From positions 78,586-142,585 of the forward strand of contig JAHZGF010000043.1 of assembly GCA_019420945.1 (NCBI GenBank): a DNA stretch of 64,000 nt. The letters run 5' to 3'. The position numbers and the translations under genes were made by a program. A model generated the notes under the pieces. That model searched no databases. It was not told the origin of the DNA and worked only from the letters and a program-made list of their open reading frames with translations. Shown piece after piece: positions 27,727-36,739 of this stretch (positions within the stretch are counted from its first letter, which is position 1; each line of letters starts with the position of its first letter). The DNA is from Clostridiales bacterium (GTDB lineage Bacteria; Bacillota; Clostridia; Oscillospirales; Oscillospiraceae).

Positions 27727-27844
27727 GACGATTTTGCAGCGTTTATTGCAGAAATGAAGAAGGTGATTTTGGGATTTAAAGTTGCATTCGGTGTTTTGAA
27801 CAGAAAAAGTCTTTGACATAAATACAATATTTTAAAATATGTCC

Positions 27845-27872
27845 TTGACAAAAAGACTTAAAGGGATATAAT
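27845..27872 (+). promoter_or_regulatory. Promoter of the 38-aa peptide unit
   Basis: TTGACA (27845-27850), 16 bases, TATAAT (27867-27872). A second TTGACA at 27813 lies in very AT-rich DNA but has no clear partner box. Confidence 0.8.
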
Positions 27873-27935
27873 ACGGTATGCGAAGATGATGTAAGGCTTC
27901 GCCCAAAAACAGATCATAATACAGGAGGGATGAAA

Positions 27936-28052
27936 ATGAAGTTTTTGTTTCACTTTTTGCAGAAGCGTGGCAATGCGGAAGATCACGCCTATCTGAGCAA
28001 CACTTGGGACGAATATGGAGTCATTCGCAACCTGCTGAGCTGCTGGCGCTGA
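27936..28052 (+). CDS. Small peptide, 38 aa, unknown function
   Basis: A short frame beginning MKFLFHFLQKRG and ending NLLSCWR, preceded by a strong site ACAGGAGGG (27921-27929) and starting 64 bases after a consensus promoter. An in-frame ATG at 27930 overlaps the ribosome binding site, so 27936 is preferred. The N-terminal half is hydrophobic and aromatic with basic residues, the middle is acidic, and there is one cysteine near the end. It is followed at once by a UUCG-capped terminator. The gene therefore has every signal of a real, well-expressed transcription unit although it is too small for routine gene calling. I do not recognise the peptide. Confidence 0.65.
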   Translation: MKFLFHFLQKRGNAEDHAYLSNTWDEYGVIRNLLSCWR

Positions 28053-28078
28053 TCTGTTCCACACTTCAGACAATCCGG

Positions 28079-28109
28079 ATGGCAGGCATTTCGATGCCTG
28101 CCATTTTTC
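28079..28109 (+). terminator. UUCG tetraloop terminator after the small peptide
   Basis: A perfect 11-bp stem ATGGCAGGCAT/ATGCCTGCCAT capped by TTCG and followed by TTTTTC. Confidence 0.95.
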
Positions 28110-28175
28110 TGGGATTATCCAGCTCAGACAAGGCATGACGCCCCCTTTCCCCGCATATGAAATTGGGGAGAGAGG

Positions 28176-28739
28176 GTGATTTTTTTGCGCCGAGAACTGC
28201 CTTGCCGGGCCAACGGGGCATTGATGGGCCAGGCTGAGTATGAGGAGCAGGGGCCCCGGCTGGTGTTTCGCTGCGTGCTGCCCGGCGAAGTTGGGCTGTG
28301 CAAGCTGTGGCTGATTCGGGACCAGCGCCGTCTGCTGCTGGGCACTCCGGCTCCGGAGGGAGAGGGATTGACGCTGCACCGGACCCTCAGCCGGTCGCTG
28401 CTGGAGAGCCAGGGGGTGTATCCGCCCCAGCGGGTAGAAGTGACCGGGGCCCAGGTGTCAGCCCGGGAAGTGCCGGGCCAGCGGGAACCGGGCGGGTGGC
28501 GGCCGATAGACCGGCAGGGACCAACGCTGGCGGACCCGCTGCTGCGGCAGATTTTCTGTCAAGGGGGCTGGCAGTGGCGGCCCTGGGACCGGGGGACGGA
28601 GCTCTGCCACAGCTGGGGACCCGGAGCCCCCTTTCCGGCCCCACCCCTGTTCTGTCTGGCCCGGGTGACAGGGGAGGGCCACAAGATACAGGTTCGACTC
28701 TACCTGGACCGGGAGGGAAATCCCTGCTTTCCTCCCTGA
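28176..28739 (+). CDS. Hypothetical protein, about 185 aa, upstream of nrdR
   Basis: I do not recognise this protein. It is rich in Arg, Pro, Gly and Trp, has no membrane segment, and shows an N-terminal beta-rich region (LVFRCVLPGEVGLCKLWLIRDQRRLLLGTPAPEGEGL) and a C-terminal one (PPLFCLARVTGEGHKIQVRLYLDREGNP). The start could be GTG 28176 or, better spaced from GAGAGAGG, TTG 28185. A good promoter for nrdR begins only 27 bases after its stop. The absence of any other convincing frame over 560 bases and the codon bias support a real gene. Confidence 0.6.
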   Translation: MIFLRRELPCRANGALMGQAEYEEQGPRLVFRCVLPGEVGLCKLWLIRDQRRLLLGTPAPEGEGLTLHRTLSRSLLESQGVYPPQRVEVTGAQVSAREVPGQREPGGWRPIDRQGPTLADPLLRQIFCQGGWQWRPWDRGTELCHSWGPGAPFPAPPLFCLARVTGEGHKIQVRLYLDREGNPCFPP

Positions 28740-28765
28740 TTGCAAGGGATGCAAGGGTTTCTGCG

Positions 28766-28794
28766 TTGACAGACAGACTCGGGGATGCTACAAT
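28766..28794 (+). promoter_or_regulatory. Promoter of nrdR
   Basis: TTGACA (28766-28771), 17 bases, TACAAT (28789-28794), with the nrdR start about 83 bases downstream. Confidence 0.82.
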
Positions 28795-28876
28795 ATCTTG
28801 TGCCGGAAACGGCCACGAGATCGACGGTTTCCAGGGATGCGAAAGGTGTTCCGGACCGAGTAGGAGAGTGTACCTG

Positions 28877-29332
28877 ATGAAATGCCCGTTTTGCGCCAAT
28901 CTGGAAAGTAAAGTGGTGGATTCCCGCCCCGCCGATGAGGGAGCCAGCATCCGCCGCAGAAGAGAGTGCCTGGCCTGCGGTAAACGGTTTACCACCTATG
29001 AGACCATGGAGTCTCTGCCTTTGGTGGTGGTGAAAAAAGACGGTTCCCGCCAGAGCTTTGACAAGGACAAGGTGCTTCGGGGCATGATCCGGGCCTGTGA
29101 AAAGCGGCCGGTGGCCATGGAGACCCTGGTGAAGATCGCTGATGCCATCGAGCAGGAGCTGCAGAACTCCCTGGAGCGGGAGACCAGCACCGAGAAGATC
29201 GGCGAACTGGTGATGCACTACCTGAAGGACGTGGACGAGGTGGCCTATGTCCGCTTTGCCTCGGTCTACCGTCAGTTCAAGGATATCGACACCTTTATGG
29301 CGGAGCTGAACAAGCTGCTGGCCGAACGCTGA
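28877..29332 (+). CDS. nrdR: Transcriptional repressor NrdR
   Basis: A 151-residue repressor of ribonucleotide reductase genes, exactly the family length. The N-terminal zinc ribbon is MKCPFC ... CLACGKRFTTYE and the ATP-cone follows (VVKKDGSRQSFDKDKVLRGMIRACEKRPV). I used ATG 28877 because the zinc-ribbon methionine is the family start; the frame stays open far upstream only by chance. GGAGAG lies upstream. It has its own promoter and terminator. Confidence 0.97.
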   Translation: MKCPFCANLESKVVDSRPADEGASIRRRRECLACGKRFTTYETMESLPLVVVKKDGSRQSFDKDKVLRGMIRACEKRPVAMETLVKIADAIEQELQNSLERETSTEKIGELVMHYLKDVDEVAYVRFASVYRQFKDIDTFMAELNKLLAER

Positions 29333-29349
29333 TAACTTCATAAAATGAG

Positions 29350-29381
29350 TGGGCCGGAGCATAATGCTCCGGCCCATTTTT
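29350..29381. terminator. Terminator between nrdR and the DUF4363 gene
   Basis: An 11-bp stem TGGGCCGGAGC/GCTCCGGCCCA around ATAAT, followed by TTTTTC on the plus strand and by ACTCATTTTA on the minus strand. Confidence 0.88.
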
Positions 29382-29385
29382 CTAT

Positions 29386-29766
29386 TTATAAGAGGTTCCG
29401 CAGGGTGAACTGTTCCATATCCGCCAGCAGCCGGATCTCCTCGATGAGCCGGGCGTTGGCGGAGGTGTATTCTGCCTCCTCTTTCCACTCCAACAGCTGC
29501 TGTACCTCCCGGAAGCCGGCGGCCACCTCATCGGAGTCGCTGTGGCGTACTACAATATAAAGGTAATCAGAGGCCCTTTCCCACTGATCCACCACCGCCG
29601 CCGTCAGCTTCTGGCCGCCCTCCCAGTCCTCGGCTTCCGCCAAAGCCTGGGCTTCCTCCAGAGTGTGGGCCATGCGTTCCGTCAGACTGTCCAGATACCA
29701 GCTGTTGGCCAAGGCGGCGGCAAAGACCGCTGCCAGGATGGAGAGGCTGATCCAGATCCGTTTCAC
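29386..29766 (-). CDS. DUF4363-family small membrane-anchored protein
   Basis: A 126-residue protein with a single N-terminal membrane helix (IWISLSILAAVFAAALANSWY) and a long helical extracytoplasmic part, matching DUF4363. It begins at a GTG that overlaps the stop of the DUF421 gene by three bases within GTGA, so the two are translationally coupled. DUF421-DUF4363 pairs are recurrent in spore-forming Clostridia. The function is unknown; a role at the spore or cell envelope is a guess from that context. Confidence 0.8.
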   Translation of the reverse strand: MKRIWISLSILAAVFAAALANSWYLDSLTERMAHTLEEAQALAEAEDWEGGQKLTAAVVDQWERASDYLYIVVRHSDSDEVAAGFREVQQLLEWKEEAEYTSANARLIEEIRLLADMEQFTLRNLL

Positions 29767-30443
29767 TCCGCCACCTCCTTTGGGGCGTAGTGGATGGCCC
29801 CGCTGCGGTCGGCCGTGAGCAGAAATACCTCCTTGGGGGAGGTGGCTCCCCGCTGTCGCAGCTGGTTGTTCAGCCACTTCCGATCAAAGCCCAAATAGGT
29901 CAGATTATGGTCCATCACCCGGCCGTCGTTGATGATGACAATGGGCAGCTCATTGGTCTGGACCTGGAGATTCAGCTGCTGGGGGGTGGCAGGCTGGAAG
30001 TGCTGATAGAGCAGCACCGACACCTGGCCGCTGGTCTCCAGAATGGCGTACTTGACGCTGGAAATATCGGTAACGCCCTGGAGCCGCAGTTCCTCAATGA
30101 GTTCGTCCACCGTCATACGCACCTTTTTCATCTCCTGCTGCCGCAGCTTGCCGTCCTGGACCACAATGCTGGGCTTGCCGCAGAGGACGGCCCGGAGTCG
30201 GACGGAGCGCATGGTGGCCACGCTGAGGATCATGGTCAGGCAGAGCAGGGTGATGATGGGCACCACGCCGTAGAGCAGCGGCAGCCCGAAGTCCTGCATG
30301 GGCACCGCCGCCAGATCACTGAGCAGCATGGCCAGCACCAACTCGGTGGGCTCCAATTCGCCCACCTGCCGCTTGCCCATCATTCGGATTCCGATGATGA
30401 GCAGCAGATAGAGCACCACAGTGCGTGCGAAGGCAATGGACAT
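29763..30443 (-). CDS. DUF421-family membrane protein (YetF-like)
   Basis: A 226-residue protein with three N-terminal membrane helices and a soluble C-terminal domain. It shows RMMGKRQVGELEPTELVLAMLLSDLAAVPMQD, CGKPSIVVQDGKL, and MKKVRMTVDELIEELRLQGVTDISSVKYAILETSG, all typical of DUF421/YetF. Bacillus relatives have been connected with spore membrane functions, but a molecular role is not established. It is the first gene of a two-gene unit with DUF4363. Confidence 0.9.
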   Translation of the reverse strand: MSIAFARTVVLYLLLIIGIRMMGKRQVGELEPTELVLAMLLSDLAAVPMQDFGLPLLYGVVPIITLLCLTMILSVATMRSVRLRAVLCGKPSIVVQDGKLRQQEMKKVRMTVDELIEELRLQGVTDISSVKYAILETSGQVSVLLYQHFQPATPQQLNLQVQTNELPIVIINDGRVMDHNLTYLGFDRKWLNNQLRQRGATSPKEVFLLTADRSGAIHYAPKEVAE

Positions 30444-30572
30444 AAATGGCCTCCCAGAAAATGTTTTTTGACGGCAAAAAATTTACTTTGTTAGAGTGTC
30501 CATAAGCAGAGGAGATATACGGGCGATAATTGGGAAAAGTGCAAAATAGAGGGGAATGCGGTAACTTTTGCC

Positions 30573-30601
30573 TTGCAATTCACTAAATATTGTGATATAA
30601 G
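30573..30601 (+). promoter_or_regulatory. Probable promoter of carAB
   Basis: TTGCAA (30573-30578), 17 bases, TATAAG (30596-30601), leaving a leader of about 170 bases before carA. Confidence 0.6.
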
Positions 30602-30778
30602 AGATTAGGTAAAGCCTTGTAGGGAGTTGCCACGCGCGGGTGAAGAGCATCATCGCGCGCGGAGGCTCTCTTTTTTTAGAGTTTTTGCCCTGTGACTTGA
30701 GCAATCACAGGGTAAATTTATAACTTCCGAAGGGTTGCACCATCCAGTAAAACTTAATTTGAAAGGCGGGTTTTTCAG
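30602..30778 (+). promoter_or_regulatory. Structured leader of carAB, possible attenuator
   Basis: The leader contains two GC-rich complementary runs (CGCGCG at 30634 and near 30652), then GGAGGCTCTC followed by seven Ts (ending near 30677). A second hairpin CCCTGTGA/TCACAGGG follows near 30689-30713. A GC hairpin plus a U-run ahead of a pyrimidine/arginine gene suggests transcription attenuation. I could not match a PyrR binding site with confidence, so the regulator is unknown. Confidence 0.45.
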
Positions 30779-31879
30779 ATGAAAGCGACTTTAATCCTGG
30801 AAAATGGCCGCACTTTTGAAGGGGAGAGCATCGGCAGCACGAAAGATTGTGTCTGCGAGATGGTGTTCAACACTTCAATGGTGGGCTATCAGGAGATCTT
30901 GACCGATCCCTCCTATGCGGGGCAGGGCGTTGTGATGTCCTATCCCCTGATCGGCAATTATGGTGTCAACCATGAGGACAATGAGTCCCATTGCCCTTGG
31001 GCTGAGGCTTTTGTTGTCCGGCACCTGTCGGAGCGGGGCAGCAATTTCCGCAATGAGGGTACGCTGGATACCTATTTGAAACAGCATAATATTACCGGGA
31101 TTCAAGGGATTGATACCCGGGCACTGACGAAAATACTCCGCAATCAGGGGACCATGAATGGCATGATCACCTGTGCGGAGCATTTTCATATGCAGGAGGT
31201 GCTGGAACAGCTGCGGGCCTATCGGGTGTCCGGCACCGTGGAGCGGGTGACCACGAAGGAGGCCGTCCGCTATCCGGTGGACAACCCCAAATATAAGATT
31301 GCACTGCTGGATTTTGGCGAGAAGCGGAATATGACCCGGTGCCTCAATGCCCGGGGCTGCGATGTCACCCTGCTGCCGGCCCACACCCCGGCGGAGGAGG
31401 TCCTGTCCGGAGGCTATGACGGTGTCATGCTGTCCAACGGCCCCGGGGACCCCGCCGACAATGTGGAGATTATCGCCCAGGTCCGCAAACTTTACGAGTC
31501 TGATCTGCCCATCTTCGCGGTCTGCCTGGGCCACCAGCTGATGGCACTGGCCACCGGTGCCGTCACTGGCCCTCTGGCCTATGGACACCGGGGTGCCAAC
31601 CATCCGGTCCGGGACATTCAGGCGGGGCGGGTGTTTATCACCAGCCAGAACCATGGCTATGTGGTCAAGAGTGAGTCGGTGGACCCCGCCGTGGCGGAGG
31701 TCAGCCACGTCAACGTCAACGACGGCACCTGCGAGGGGCTGCGTTATAAGAATAAGCGCATTTTCACCGTCCAGTTCCACCCCGAGGCCAGCCCCGGTCC
31801 CCAGGACACGGAGTACCTGTTTGACAAGTTCCTGGAAATGGTGGAAGAATCCAAGAAAGGCGGTGCCCAAAATGCCTAA
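30779..31879 (+). CDS. carA: Carbamoyl-phosphate synthase small (glutaminase) subunit
   Basis: A 366-residue glutamine amidotransferase subunit that supplies ammonia to CarB. The N-terminal domain has NTSMVGYQEILTDPSYAGQ and GIDTRALT. The class I GATase has the nucleophile in FAVCLGHQLMA and the His-Glu pair in QFHPEASPGP. GAAAGGCGGG precedes the ATG. The last 8 bases overlap the start of carB. Confidence 0.96.
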   Translation: MKATLILENGRTFEGESIGSTKDCVCEMVFNTSMVGYQEILTDPSYAGQGVVMSYPLIGNYGVNHEDNESHCPWAEAFVVRHLSERGSNFRNEGTLDTYLKQHNITGIQGIDTRALTKILRNQGTMNGMITCAEHFHMQEVLEQLRAYRVSGTVERVTTKEAVRYPVDNPKYKIALLDFGEKRNMTRCLNARGCDVTLLPAHTPAEEVLSGGYDGVMLSNGPGDPADNVEIIAQVRKLYESDLPIFAVCLGHQLMALATGAVTGPLAYGHRGANHPVRDIQAGRVFITSQNHGYVVKSESVDPAVAEVSHVNVNDGTCEGLRYKNKRIFTVQFHPEASPGPQDTEYLFDKFLEMVEESKKGGAQNA

Positions 31880-34800
31880 GAATCCCAATATTAAGAAAGT
31901 ACTGGTCATCGGTTCCGGCCCCATCGTCATCGGCCAGGCGGCGGAATTTGACTACGCCGGCACCCAGGCCTGCCGCTCCCTGAAGGAGGAGGGGCTGGAA
32001 GTGGTGCTGGTGAACTCCAACCCGGCCACCATTATGACCGATAAGGACATTGCCGACCACGTCTACATCGAGCCTTTGAATGTGGCATCCCTGACCGCTG
32101 TCATTGAGAAGGAGCGTCCCGACTCCCTGCTGCCCACCTTGGGCGGCCAGATCGGCCTGAACCTGGCCATGGCCCTCCATGAGCAGGGCATCCTGAAGCA
32201 GTACGGGGTCCGGCTGCTGGGCACCAGTCCCGAATCCATCCACAAGGCGGAGGACCGCCAGGGGTTCAAGGACTGCATGGAATCCATTCATCAGCCCTGC
32301 GTCACCTCCGTGGTGGTAAACACTGTGGAGGATGCAGTGGACTTCGCCAACAGCATCCAATATCCCGTCATTGTCCGGCCTGCCTACACCCTGGGCGGCA
32401 CCGGCGGCGGCATTGCCTATGACGAGGCCTCCCTGCGGGAGATCGCCGCCCGGGGCATCTACGCCTCCCGGGTGGGGGAGATCCTGGTGGAGCGGTGCAT
32501 CTCCGGCTGGAAGGAGATCGAGTTCGAGGTCATGCGGGACAGCGCCGGCAACGTCATTCAGATCTGCTCCATGGAGAACATCGACCCGGTGGGCGTCCAC
32601 ACCGGCGACTCCATCGTGGTGGCCCCCACCCAGACCCTGGCCAACAAGGAGTATCAGATGCTCCGCACCGCCGCCCTGGACATTATCTCTGCTCTGGAGA
32701 TCGAGGGCGGCTGCAACTGCCAGTTTGCCCTGAACCCGGACTCCTATGAATACGCCGTCATTGAGGTCAACCCCCGGGTGTCCCGGTCCTCCGCCCTGGC
32801 CTCCAAAGCCACCGGTTATCCCATCGCCAAGGTGGCCGCCAAGATCGCCCTGGGCTATACCCTGGACGAGATCCCCAATGCAGTGACCGGAAAAACCACC
32901 GCCTGCTTTGAGCCTACCCTGGACTACTGCGTGCTGAAAATTCCCCGGCTGCCTTTCGATAAATTCACCACCGCCAGCCGGACCCTGGGCACCCAGATGA
33001 AGGCCACCGGCGAGGTCATGGCCATCGGCACCAGCTTCGAAGCGGCACTGATGAAGGCCATCCGGTCTCTGGAGCTCAATGTAAAGGCCCTGCGGCTGCC
33101 CAAACTGGCAGATCTGTCAGCCGAGGATCTGCGGCAGCGCCTGAACAATATTGATGATGAGCGGATGTTTGTCATTGCCGAGGCCCTGCGCCGGGGTATC
33201 TCCAAGGAGGAGATCAACGCCATCACCAAGGTGGACCTGTGGTTCCTGGACCGCTATCAGACCATCATCGACCTGGAGCGGGAGTTGGCTTCCGCTGACC
33301 CTCTGACCCCGGAGCTGCTGCGCCGGGCCAAGGAATTTGGCTTTGCCGACAGCCTGATTGCCTTCCTCTGCAATGGGGATGATAAGACCGCCCCGCAGAT
33401 CAAGGCGCTGCGGGAGAGCTGGGGCATTACACCGGTCTTTAAGATGGTGGACACCTGCGCCGCCGAGTTCGACGCAGAGACTCCTTATTATTATTCTACC
33501 TATGACCAGGAGAACGAGGCCGTGGGCCAGGACAGCGGCCTGCGGAAAGTGCTGGTGCTGGGCAGCGGACCCATCCGCATCGGCCAGGGTATCGAGTTCG
33601 ACTACTGCTCCGTCCATTCGGTCTGGGCCCTGAAAAAGATGGGCTGCGAGACCATTATCATCAATAACAACCCGGAGACCGTCTCCACCGACTTCGATAT
33701 TGCCGACAAGCTCTACTTTGAGCCCCTGACTCCGGAGGATGTCCAGAATGTGGTGGAGCTGGAAAAGCCCTGGGGAGCTGTGGTTCAGTTCGGCGGCCAG
33801 ACTGCCATCAAGCTGGCCAAGGCGCTCACTGAGATGGGGGTGCAGCTGCTGGGTACCTCCGCCGAGGGCATTGACGCTGCTGAGGACCGGGAACGCTTTG
33901 ACGAGGTGCTGAATACCTGCGGAATCCCCCGGGCCAAGGGCACCACGGTCTTTACCACCCAGGAAGCTCTGGATGCTGCCCATCAGCTGGGCTATCCGGT
34001 GCTGGTGCGGCCCTCCTATGTGCTGGGAGGCCAGGGTATGGAGATCGCTTACACCGACCAGAATATTGTGGATTTCATGGATATCATCAATATGACGGTG
34101 CAGGAGCATCCCATCCTGGTGGATAAGTATCTGATGGGCCGGGAACTGGAGGTGGACGGCGTCTTTGACGGCGAAGATATCCTGATTCCCGGCATCATGG
34201 AGCATGTGGAGCGGGCAGGCATCCACTCCGGCGACTCCATCTCCGTCTATCCGCCGCTGCACGTCACCGAAAAGCACAAGCAGACCATCCTGGAGAATAC
34301 CCGGAATATGGCCCGGGAACTGGGTGTGGTGGGCCTCATCAACGCCCAGTACATCCTTTATAACGATGAGATCTACGTGATTGAGGTGAATCCCCGTTCC
34401 TCCCGCACCATCCCCTATATCTCCAAGGTCACCGGTGTTCCCATCGTGGAGGTGGCCACCCGGGTCATCCTGGGGGAGAAGCTGAAGAACATGGAATATG
34501 GTACCGGACTCTATCCCGAGGCCAGCCATTACGCCGTCAAGATGCCGGTGTTCTCCTTCGAAAAGCTCACCGATGTGGACATTGCCATGGGCCCGGAGAT
34601 GAAGTCCACCGGCGAGTGCTTGGGCATCGCCGAGAGCTATCCCCAGGCCCTGCTGAAGGCATTCAAGGGAGCCAATATGAAGGTGCCCAAGAAGGGCGGG
34701 CGCATCATCGTCACCGTCAAGGACGAGGATAAGAGAGAGATCGTCCCCATCGCAAAGGGTTTTGAGGACATGGGAATTGAAATTCTGGCAACCAAGGGTA

Positions 34801-35090
34801 CCTGTGAGTATCTGCGCAGCCACGGAGTGGAGTGCACCCCTGTCAACAAGATCAAGGAGGGATCGCCCAACATTGAGGATCTGATTCGCTCCGGCACCAT
34901 CAATCTGGTCATCAATACCCCCGCCAGCCGCCACGAGTCCACCCAGACCGACGGCTTTAAGATCCGGCGCTGCGCCGTGGAGCACTCGGTGCCCTGCGTC
35001 ACCGCAGTGGATACCGCCCATGCGATGCTCACCATTCGGGAACTCAGCCACAGCGCGGAGCTGGTTCCTATTGACGTGACCACCATTTGA
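31872..35090 (+). CDS. carB: Carbamoyl-phosphate synthase large subunit
   Basis: A 1072-residue enzyme, full length for CarB. It is built of two homologous ATP-grasp halves (each opening with KVLVIGSGPIVIGQ / KVLVLGSGPIRIGQ), an oligomerisation region between them, and a C-terminal MGS-like allosteric domain from about residue 935 (GRIIVTVKDEDKREIVP). It makes carbamoyl phosphate for pyrimidine and arginine synthesis. ATG 31872 is inside the end of carA; the frame stays open further upstream only within carA. Confidence 0.97.
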   Translation: MPKNPNIKKVLVIGSGPIVIGQAAEFDYAGTQACRSLKEEGLEVVLVNSNPATIMTDKDIADHVYIEPLNVASLTAVIEKERPDSLLPTLGGQIGLNLAMALHEQGILKQYGVRLLGTSPESIHKAEDRQGFKDCMESIHQPCVTSVVVNTVEDAVDFANSIQYPVIVRPAYTLGGTGGGIAYDEASLREIAARGIYASRVGEILVERCISGWKEIEFEVMRDSAGNVIQICSMENIDPVGVHTGDSIVVAPTQTLANKEYQMLRTAALDIISALEIEGGCNCQFALNPDSYEYAVIEVNPRVSRSSALASKATGYPIAKVAAKIALGYTLDEIPNAVTGKTTACFEPTLDYCVLKIPRLPFDKFTTASRTLGTQMKATGEVMAIGTSFEAALMKAIRSLELNVKALRLPKLADLSAEDLRQRLNNIDDERMFVIAEALRRGISKEEINAITKVDLWFLDRYQTIIDLERELASADPLTPELLRRAKEFGFADSLIAFLCNGDDKTAPQIKALRESWGITPVFKMVDTCAAEFDAETPYYYSTYDQENEAVGQDSGLRKVLVLGSGPIRIGQGIEFDYCSVHSVWALKKMGCETIIINNNPETVSTDFDIADKLYFEPLTPEDVQNVVELEKPWGAVVQFGGQTAIKLAKALTEMGVQLLGTSAEGIDAAEDRERFDEVLNTCGIPRAKGTTVFTTQEALDAAHQLGYPVLVRPSYVLGGQGMEIAYTDQNIVDFMDIINMTVQEHPILVDKYLMGRELEVDGVFDGEDILIPGIMEHVERAGIHSGDSISVYPPLHVTEKHKQTILENTRNMARELGVVGLINAQYILYNDEIYVIEVNPRSSRTIPYISKVTGVPIVEVATRVILGEKLKNMEYGTGLYPEASHYAVKMPVFSFEKLTDVDIAMGPEMKSTGECLGIAESYPQALLKAFKGANMKVPKKGGRIIVTVKDEDKREIVPIAKGFEDMGIEILATKGTCEYLRSHGVECTPVNKIKEGSPNIEDLIRSGTINLVINTPASRHESTQTDGFKIRRCAVEHSVPCVTAVDTAHAMLTIRELSHSAELVPIDVTTI

Positions 35091-35115
35091 CGGTAAAATA
35101 GAACAAATCAAACAT

Positions 35116-35151
35116 CGAATGCAGGACGGTCTTTTCATCGTTCTGCATTCG
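35116..35151 (+). terminator. Hairpin between carB and guaA
   Basis: A 13-bp stem CGAATGCAGGACG/CGTTCTGCATTCG with one G-T pair, followed by a weak tail GCTTTTACC. It may be a partial terminator or an attenuating hairpin in front of guaA, whose start lies 37 bases beyond. Confidence 0.55.
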
Positions 35152-35187
35152 GCTTTTACCAAGAAACAGAAAGGGGAGACCCCACCC

Positions 35188-36735
35188 ATGGCCAATCAAC
35201 ACGAACTGGTCATCGTCCTGGACTTTGGTGGTCAGTACAATCAGCTGATCGCCCGTCGGGTCCGGGAATGCAACGTCTACTGCGAAGTCAAGCCCTATAC
35301 CACCCCGCTTTCCGAGCTGAAGGCGATGAACCCCATCGGCATCATCTTCACCGGTGGCCCCAATTCCGTCTATCTGGAGGAGTCCCCCCATGTGGATCCC
35401 GAGATCTTCACCTGGGGTGTGCCCATTCTGGGCATCTGCTACGGTTGCCAGCTGATGGCCCACACTCTGGGAGGCCTGGTCACCGAGGCGCAGGACGATT
35501 CCGCCCGGGAGTACGGCAAGACCGAGACCTTCTATGACACCAGCTGCCCCCTCTTCAAGGGACTGCCGGAGTCCGGCATCTCCTGGATGAGCCACGGCGA
35601 CTACATGGCCCGGGTGCCCGAGGGCTTCGAGCTGGTGGCCCATTCCCATGCCTGCCCCAACGTGGCCATTGCCGACGTAAAGCGGGGCTTCTATGGAGTC
35701 CAGTATCATCCCGAGGTCAATCACACCGAACACGGCCTGGACATGCTCCGCAACTTCCTCTATGAGGTCTGCCACGCCAAGGGCGATTGGACCATGGGTG
35801 ACTATTGCCGCACCGCCATCGCCGCCATTCGGGAGAAGGTGGGCGCTGGTCGGGTGCTGCTGGCCCTGTCCGGCGGCGTGGACTCCTCTGTGGCTGCGGC
35901 CTTGGTGGCCGAGGCGGTGGGAAGCCAGCTCACCTGCGTCTTTGTGGATCACGGTCTGATGCGCAAGAACGAAGGCGATGAGGTGGAAGCCGCCTTCTCC
36001 AAGTGGGACATCAACTTTGTCCGGGTGGACGCAGAGCAGCGCTTCCTGGACAAGCTGGCTGGGGTCTCCGAGCCCGAGGCCAAGCGCCACATCATCGGTG
36101 AGGAGTTCATCCGGGTCTTTGAGGAAGAGGGCAAGAAGATCGGTTCCGTGGACTATCTGTGCCAGGGCACCATCTACCCCGACGTTATTGAGTCCGGCCT
36201 GGGCGACGCCGCCACCATCAAGAGCCACCACAACGTGGGCGGATTGCCCGACTATGTGGATTTCAAGGAGATCATCGAGCCCCTGCGGATGCTCTTCAAG
36301 GATGAGGTCCGTCAGCTGGGCCGGGAGCTGGGTCTGCCGGAATATCTGGTCACCCGCCAGCCCTTCCCGGGTCCGGGTCTGGCCATCCGCATCATTGGCG
36401 ACATCACCAAGGAGAAGGCGGACATCCTCCGGGACGCTGACGCCATCTTCCGGGAGGAGATCGCCCTGGCGGGCTGGGACAGCAAGATCAGCCAGTATTT
36501 TGCCGTGCTGACCAATATGCGTTCTGTGGGCGTCATGGGTGACGGCCGCACCTATGATTATACCCTGGCCCTCCGGGGTGTCACCACCAGCGACTTTATG
36601 ACCGCCGACTGGGCCCGAATCCCCTACGAGGTGCTGGATAAGATCTCTGTCCGCATCGTCAACGAGGTCCAGGGCATCAACCGCATCGTCTACGACATCA
36701 CCTCCAAGCCCCCGGCAACAATTGAGTGGGAGTAA
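35188..36735 (+). CDS. guaA: GMP synthase (glutamine-hydrolysing)
   Basis: A 515-residue enzyme converting XMP to GMP. The N-terminal class I GATase has FTGGPNSVY, the nucleophile cysteine in GICYGCQLMA and the histidine in YHPEVNHTEHG. The ATP pyrophosphatase domain has the PP-loop LSGGVDSSVAAALV near residue 230, and the C-terminal dimerisation domain ends with ITSKPPATIEWE. ATG 35188 follows GAAAGGGGAGA. No promoter stands out between carB and guaA, so partial read-through from carAB is possible. Confidence 0.97.
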   Translation: MANQHELVIVLDFGGQYNQLIARRVRECNVYCEVKPYTTPLSELKAMNPIGIIFTGGPNSVYLEESPHVDPEIFTWGVPILGICYGCQLMAHTLGGLVTEAQDDSAREYGKTETFYDTSCPLFKGLPESGISWMSHGDYMARVPEGFELVAHSHACPNVAIADVKRGFYGVQYHPEVNHTEHGLDMLRNFLYEVCHAKGDWTMGDYCRTAIAAIREKVGAGRVLLALSGGVDSSVAAALVAEAVGSQLTCVFVDHGLMRKNEGDEVEAAFSKWDINFVRVDAEQRFLDKLAGVSEPEAKRHIIGEEFIRVFEEEGKKIGSVDYLCQGTIYPDVIESGLGDAATIKSHHNVGGLPDYVDFKEIIEPLRMLFKDEVRQLGRELGLPEYLVTRQPFPGPGLAIRIIGDITKEKADILRDADAIFREEIALAGWDSKISQYFAVLTNMRSVGVMGDGRTYDYTLALRGVTTSDFMTADWARIPYEVLDKISVRIVNEVQGINRIVYDITSKPPATIEWE

Positions 36736-36739
36736 CTTT

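Noticed and set aside
27811..27840. A second upstream promoter at TTGACA 27813
   Set aside because: In this very AT-rich stretch no -10 box lies at acceptable spacing; TAAAAT is only 14 bases away.
30602..30680. A PyrR-binding attenuator ahead of carAB
   Set aside because: The GC hairpin and U-run are there, but the conserved PyrR anti-antiterminator sequence could not be found, so only a generic structured leader is reported.
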